Part shown: piece by piece, positions 60,760-64,000 of the stretch | How positions within the stretch are numbered: the stretch's first letter is position 1 | How the letters are laid out: each line of letters starts with the position of its first letter | Assembly: GCA_015709575.1 (NCBI GenBank) | Contig: CP054190.1 | Span: forward strand, 1,488,001 to 1,552,000 | From: Planctomycetia bacterium | GTDB lineage: Bacteria > Planctomycetota > Phycisphaerae > UBA1845 > Fen-1342 | DNA: 64,000 nt | Reading direction: 5' to 3' | Translations under genes and position numbers: made by a program | Notes under the pieces: model-generated | Told to the model about the DNA's origin: nothing | The model's database searches: none | Seen by the model: only the letters and a program-made list of their open reading frames with translations

Positions 60760-62067
60760 ATGCGAGCATGGGTGGTGTCATTTGCGGTAGCCGTGGCCGT
60801 GTCTGGCGCGGCGTGGGGTGTGGCACAGGACTCGGCGCCGTCGGCGGGGCAGAACCCACCATCGTCGCCGGGAGCTTCCGCTCCCGCGCCAGTGGCACAA
60901 CCGCCGCTATCGCCGCCGCCCAGTCCTGACAGCCCCGTCACGCCGCCGCCGGCGCCGCCGCCTTCGACAGCGCCGGTGGAGGAGAGCAGCCGGCCGGTGC
61001 GGCCGGGGATTCCGGGGTTGACGGACGTGCCGGCCAGCCCGACGCCTTCGCGCCCGGGAATGCCAGCTCCGTTGCCGCCGCCGGTGGGGGCCGTTGCGGA
61101 GAGTGAATCGACGGAGAGCATCCTGTCGCGGGCGGCGGGGCTGATCGAGGAGAAAAAGTACAACGACGCCAAGGGGCTGTTGGGGGCGGTGCTGGCGCGG
61201 GATGCGGAGAGCGTGCCGGCCAAGGTCTTCCTCGCGCAGATTGCGGAGGCGACGAACGACTTCACGGCGGCGCGCGAGTACTACCGGCAGATCCTCGGCA
61301 GCCAGCCGAACAACTTCGAGGCGAATTTCGGGATGGGCCGGGCGTACCTTGCGGCTCGGTATTGGCGCCAGGCGCCGTTTTACCTGGAGATCGCGAGCAA
61401 GGTTGCTCCGGAAGACCGCGTTGCGGAGGTGTACACGCTGCTGGCGACGGCCTACCAGGGCGAGCGGCGGACCGACAAGGCGCTGGAGGCGGCTGAGTTC
61501 GCCGTGCGGCGCGATGAGAACTCATTCGAGGCCCGCGCCGCGCTGGTGGCGCTGCTGGTGGATTCGAAGAAATTTGACCGCTCGGTGGAGGAAGCGCAGC
61601 GGCTGGTGGGACTGGCGGAGGAGACGCGACAGCGAACGCCGGGTTCGAGGGAGATGGTGCAGCGGCTGAACGCCGCGTACGAGACGTTGATCCGCGCGCT
61701 GACCGAGGCGCACAACGACCTGTACGAGCGGAACGCGCGCGGTGAGCCGACCGATCGCCTGACGGCGGGTCGCGAAGCCCGCGCCGCGGAGTTGTTGCAA
61801 TCGACGGCGGTGTATCTCGTGGCGCAGGCGGATGTGCGGCGGTTGCTGGCGCTGTATCAGCCGATCGTGCTGGCGGAGAAGGCGCACGAGTACAGCCCGC
61901 GCGACGTGCCGACGATGCTGCTGCTCGCGCAGTACTACCGCGAGACCGCGCAGACGGAAAAGGCGGTGGAGATGTGCCGCAAGGCGCTGGAGGTTGAGCC
62001 GCAGAATGTGCGGGCGCAGCAGATGCTGAGCGGGCTTTCGGCGGGCGGGGCCGGGGAGATTCCGTAA
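60760..62067 (+). CDS. Exported TPR protein with proline-rich linker
   Basis: A 435-residue protein. Residues 1-22 form a signal ending near GVAQ. Residues 25-115 are Pro/Ser/Ala-rich and disordered. From 120 on, tetratricopeptide-like repeats cover the rest (AAGLIEEKKYNDAKGLLGAV, then FTAAREYYRQILGSQPNNFE and TEKAVEMCRKALEVEPQN). It is a typical periplasmic protein-interaction scaffold with no enzymatic motif. A GGAG site eight bases before the ATG supports the start. The convergent RdgC-like gene ends 11 bases away. Confidence 0.8.
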   Translation: MRAWVVSFAVAVAVSGAAWGVAQDSAPSAGQNPPSSPGASAPAPVAQPPLSPPPSPDSPVTPPPAPPPSTAPVEESSRPVRPGIPGLTDVPASPTPSRPGMPAPLPPPVGAVAESESTESILSRAAGLIEEKKYNDAKGLLGAVLARDAESVPAKVFLAQIAEATNDFTAAREYYRQILGSQPNNFEANFGMGRAYLAARYWRQAPFYLEIASKVAPEDRVAEVYTLLATAYQGERRTDKALEAAEFAVRRDENSFEARAALVALLVDSKKFDRSVEEAQRLVGLAEETRQRTPGSREMVQRLNAAYETLIRALTEAHNDLYERNARGEPTDRLTAGREARAAELLQSTAVYLVAQADVRRLLALYQPIVLAEKAHEYSPRDVPTMLLLAQYYRETAQTEKAVEMCRKALEVEPQNVRAQQMLSGLSAGGAGEIP

Positions 62068-62078
62068 GTTGAGGGTTG

Positions 62079-63263
62079 CTACCGCGCCGCGCGAAGCGCG
62101 GCCGATTCGCGGCGACCCTGCGCCCAGCCGGTCATTTCTTTCTCCTCGCTCGACCAGTCCCGCGCGCAGCGGCGCTGCAGGAACACGTCGAAGAGCGCAT
62201 CGAGCAGGTCGGCCGTGTCGATGATCTTCTCAAACCGCGCTTCGAGCCGCGCCCGCGCGTCGCCCTCGGTCTCGTCCTCCACAATCGACATGCCGCTGAC
62301 CGTGAATCGCAGGGCGTCCAGCGTCAGCCGCGCTTCACCGGCCGGCGAGCCGAGGACCAGCCCGGCCCGCACCGGCTGCTTGCCGACCGCCAGCGCCGCG
62401 TGCGCCTCGGGCAGTCGCGTCGGCGAGTCCGCGGTGATCGCATCGACGCCCGTCAACCCGTAGTCGCAGCGCAGCCGCAGCGAGCGATCCAGCATCACGG
62501 TCACGTCCTCGCCGCCGCGCACGCGCATTGGCGAGTCGCTGCGCTCTGATTGAAACCACAGCCAGGTCAGCAATTCCTTGCCGAGCCAGCTTCGATCGGT
62601 CTCAATTCCGTCCGCGGCGTCGTCGGCGAAGTCGCGCGGCGGGCGGCCGAGCCGCATCGGCTTCAGCGTGTCGAGCGCGCGTGTGTTCTTGGCGCGCGTC
62701 ATCAGGCGTTCCGTGACGCGATCGGGCGTTTGCGGTTCGATCCCGACGCCGAAAGTATCTGAAAACGTCTGGATGAGGCGGTCAGCGACGAGTGTGCCGG
62801 TCGAGCCGCACAGCACCGTGCCGCCTTCCACGTCGATCAGCACCGGCGCAGCCCGGATCTGCCGATGCCCGCCCTCGTGCAACTCGCGCTCGGCGCGCGA
62901 TAGCGCGGCGTCGCGCGCGCGACGGCGCTCGGCGCGGCTGAGGAACTCGCGTCCGGAAGCTTCCAGCGCCGCGTCCTCCTCGATGCGGATGTAGCTGCGC
63001 AACAGCGCCGCAGGAATGCGCGCGCGGTCGATTCGCAGCGCGAGCAGCAGGTATCGGCCAAGGCACGCGTGGCGTGCGTCGATCTCCGTCTCGAACAGGT
63101 GCCGCGGGCCGATCCAGCCGGAGGCCAGGCCGTCGGCCGTGCCGGGGTTGCGGCCAAAGGCATGCTCCTGCACGGACTCAAGCAACTCAACGCCGGTCGC
63201 GGCAGGCAGGTCGCCGCTGATGAGGAATCGTTGAAACGAGACCGGTCCGGACGTCAGTCCCAC
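62079..63263 (-). CDS. RdgC-like recombination-associated protein
   Basis: A 394-residue protein whose layout resembles RdgC, a ring-shaped DNA-binding protein that limits RecA filament formation. Matching features are the early SFQRFLISGDLP strand, a GWIGPRHLFE segment near residue 50, a RYLLLALRID strand, the basic helical insertion near residues 100-130 (REFLSRAERRRARDAAL), and GKELLTWLWFQSE near residue 240. Similarity is at the level of pattern, so the call is moderate. The start is a GTG at 63263 with a GGAG site seven bases upstream; the frame upstream is arginine-rich and unlikely. It is the gene before the trpF fragment on the same strand but 211 bases separate them. Confidence 0.62.
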   Translation of the reverse strand: MGLTSGPVSFQRFLISGDLPAATGVELLESVQEHAFGRNPGTADGLASGWIGPRHLFETEIDARHACLGRYLLLALRIDRARIPAALLRSYIRIEEDAALEASGREFLSRAERRRARDAALSRAERELHEGGHRQIRAAPVLIDVEGGTVLCGSTGTLVADRLIQTFSDTFGVGIEPQTPDRVTERLMTRAKNTRALDTLKPMRLGRPPRDFADDAADGIETDRSWLGKELLTWLWFQSERSDSPMRVRGGEDVTVMLDRSLRLRCDYGLTGVDAITADSPTRLPEAHAALAVGKQPVRAGLVLGSPAGEARLTLDALRFTVSGMSIVEDETEGDARARLEARFEKIIDTADLLDALFDVFLQRRCARDWSSEEKEMTGWAQGRRESAALRAAR

Positions 63264-63474
63264 GGGGGTGCTCCTTTCCCTGCGTCGAGCGCGGCGGTAG
63301 GCGAATCGCGGCGGGCAACCCGCACGGGCAGCGAGTCGCGGGTGGCGCCAGGCGATTTCTGCACGGACGGCGGCGCGGCGAGCCGGGAACAGTACGCCGC
63401 GTGCTGCGGGCGTGCAACTTCGCGAAATCCGCGCCCGACTGCTGCCGTAGAACGAGCGGATCGGGTTCGGTACG

Positions 63475-64000
63475 TTACGGTGACGGCGGTGGCGCGGAAG
63501 CATCGGTGATCGCGGCCCGGGCGGTCGTGATGAACGCACGAATCGCAGCGTGATCTTTCACGCCGGGCGCGGATTCGACACCGCGAGCGACGTCCACGCC
63601 CGCGAAGCGCCCGCCGCGGAGGGCGTCGGCGACGTTGGCTGGCGTGAGTCCGCCGGCGCACCAGAGTGGCGGGAAGTCGGCCGGCCAGGATCGGCTGAGG
63701 GCGCGGAGGCGGTCGAAACCCGGCGCGGGACCGCCCTTGGGGGCGTCGGCGATGACGGCCGCGAGCGTGGCGCGACCGTCGATATCCGGCTGCTGCATCT
63801 TGCGGAGATCGCCTTCGGACGGTGCTGCGATCCTGGGATTGTGCGCAAATGGTGGCGCGTCGCGGAGTTCGCAGTCAGACGACGGCGCGTTCCTCGTTAT
63901 CACGCTCTGCGCAGCGCGAACGTAGGCGAGCAGGTCGCGCTCGGAGTCGCCCTCGCCGATTTCCCAGGCGCGGATGATCGAGAGCGCGGGGCGATCGTGC
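63475..64000 (-). CDS. trpF: Phosphoribosylanthranilate isomerase, 3' part
   Basis: The C-terminal 174 residues of a TIM-barrel protein that runs out of the window. The phosphate-binding loops are clear: LWCAGGLTPANVADAL and then FAGVDVARGVESAPGVKDH, where the family has its LAGGL and GVDVSSGVE-type motifs. It isomerises phosphoribosylanthranilate in tryptophan synthesis. A long Pro/Ser-containing insertion lies between the fifth and seventh strands (about 63790-63900), and the normal DA-x-G-G-x-G-x-x-FDW segment is altered to DAPKGGPAPGFDRL. Since trpA is 32 kb away, tryptophan genes are dispersed. Confidence 0.82.
   Translation of the reverse strand, partial: HDRPALSIIRAWEIGEGDSERDLLAYVRAAQSVITRNAPSSDCELRDAPPFAHNPRIAAPSEGDLRKMQQPDIDGRATLAAVIADAPKGGPAPGFDRLRALSRSWPADFPPLWCAGGLTPANVADALRGGRFAGVDVARGVESAPGVKDHAAIRAFITTARAAITDASAPPPSP

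Noticed and set aside
1..64000. CRISPR arrays, insertion sequences, phage or integrative elements
   Set aside because: No regularly spaced repeats, transposase, integrase, phage structural genes or flanking inverted repeats were seen.

Overview
The window is a GC-rich stretch of bacterial chromosome, almost certainly from the Planctomycetota and probably close to the Phycisphaerae. The taxon is inferred from secreted proteins ending in dockerin-type repeats (16.4-19.7 kb), PEP-CTERM proteins (38.2-39.8 kb), cysteine-rich lipoprotein tails (5.6-5.8 kb) and housekeeping genes that are scattered singly. No rRNA, tRNA, insertion sequence, phage or CRISPR array was found. Promoters of the TTGnnn-17-TAnnnT type can be read in front of several genes, and some -10 boxes lie only 6-9 bases before the start codon, which suggests leaderless mRNAs.

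0-11.7 kb: a glycosyltransferase, DUF58 and DUF1015 proteins, a large lipoprotein with its own promoter and terminator, then a three-gene operon (ribbon-helix-helix protein, TauE-like exporter, FAD oxidoreductase) divergent from a SulP anion transporter, and ftsY. 11.7-16 kb: moeA, lnt and a HEAT-repeat lipoprotein, start/stop coupled. 16-20 kb: two secreted dockerin proteins, the second broken by frameshifts. 20-30 kb: a GH20-like enzyme, a queuosine-precursor transporter, yidC, an inositol-phosphatase-family gene, a UDG-family gene, a very small beta-carbonic-anhydrase-like gene, gatC, rpmB, pgsA, pgpA and uppP. 30-35 kb: a methyltransferase, trpA, metF and a pyrR-pyrB-HEAT operon.

35-42 kb is the most unusual part. 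It holds three tandem one-helix microproteins (32, 27 and 29 aa) ahead of an isochorismatase-like gene, a membrane glycosyltransferase-like gene broken at a ten-C tract, an in-frame fusion of two PEP-CTERM proteins, and an ECF sigma factor with a zinc-finger anti-sigma factor. 42-50 kb has a GH31 protein without its catalytic core, coupled to a DNA methyltransferase, then a kinase-fold protein that has lost its catalytic residues next to a sugar-phosphate nucleotidyltransferase, and a TPR protein. 50-64 kb carries a 33-residue basic protein, lipoproteins, two fatty-acid oxidation genes, a SIMPL protein, a repeat cluster, ribosomal protein S1 with a Gly/His-rich linker, a gene-free region with a near-consensus promoter, a TPR protein, an RdgC-like protein and the end of trpF.

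Functions are assigned from motifs read by eye. No database search was run. Start codons were chosen from Shine-Dalgarno sequences, -10 spacing, overlaps and where the recognisable domain begins.
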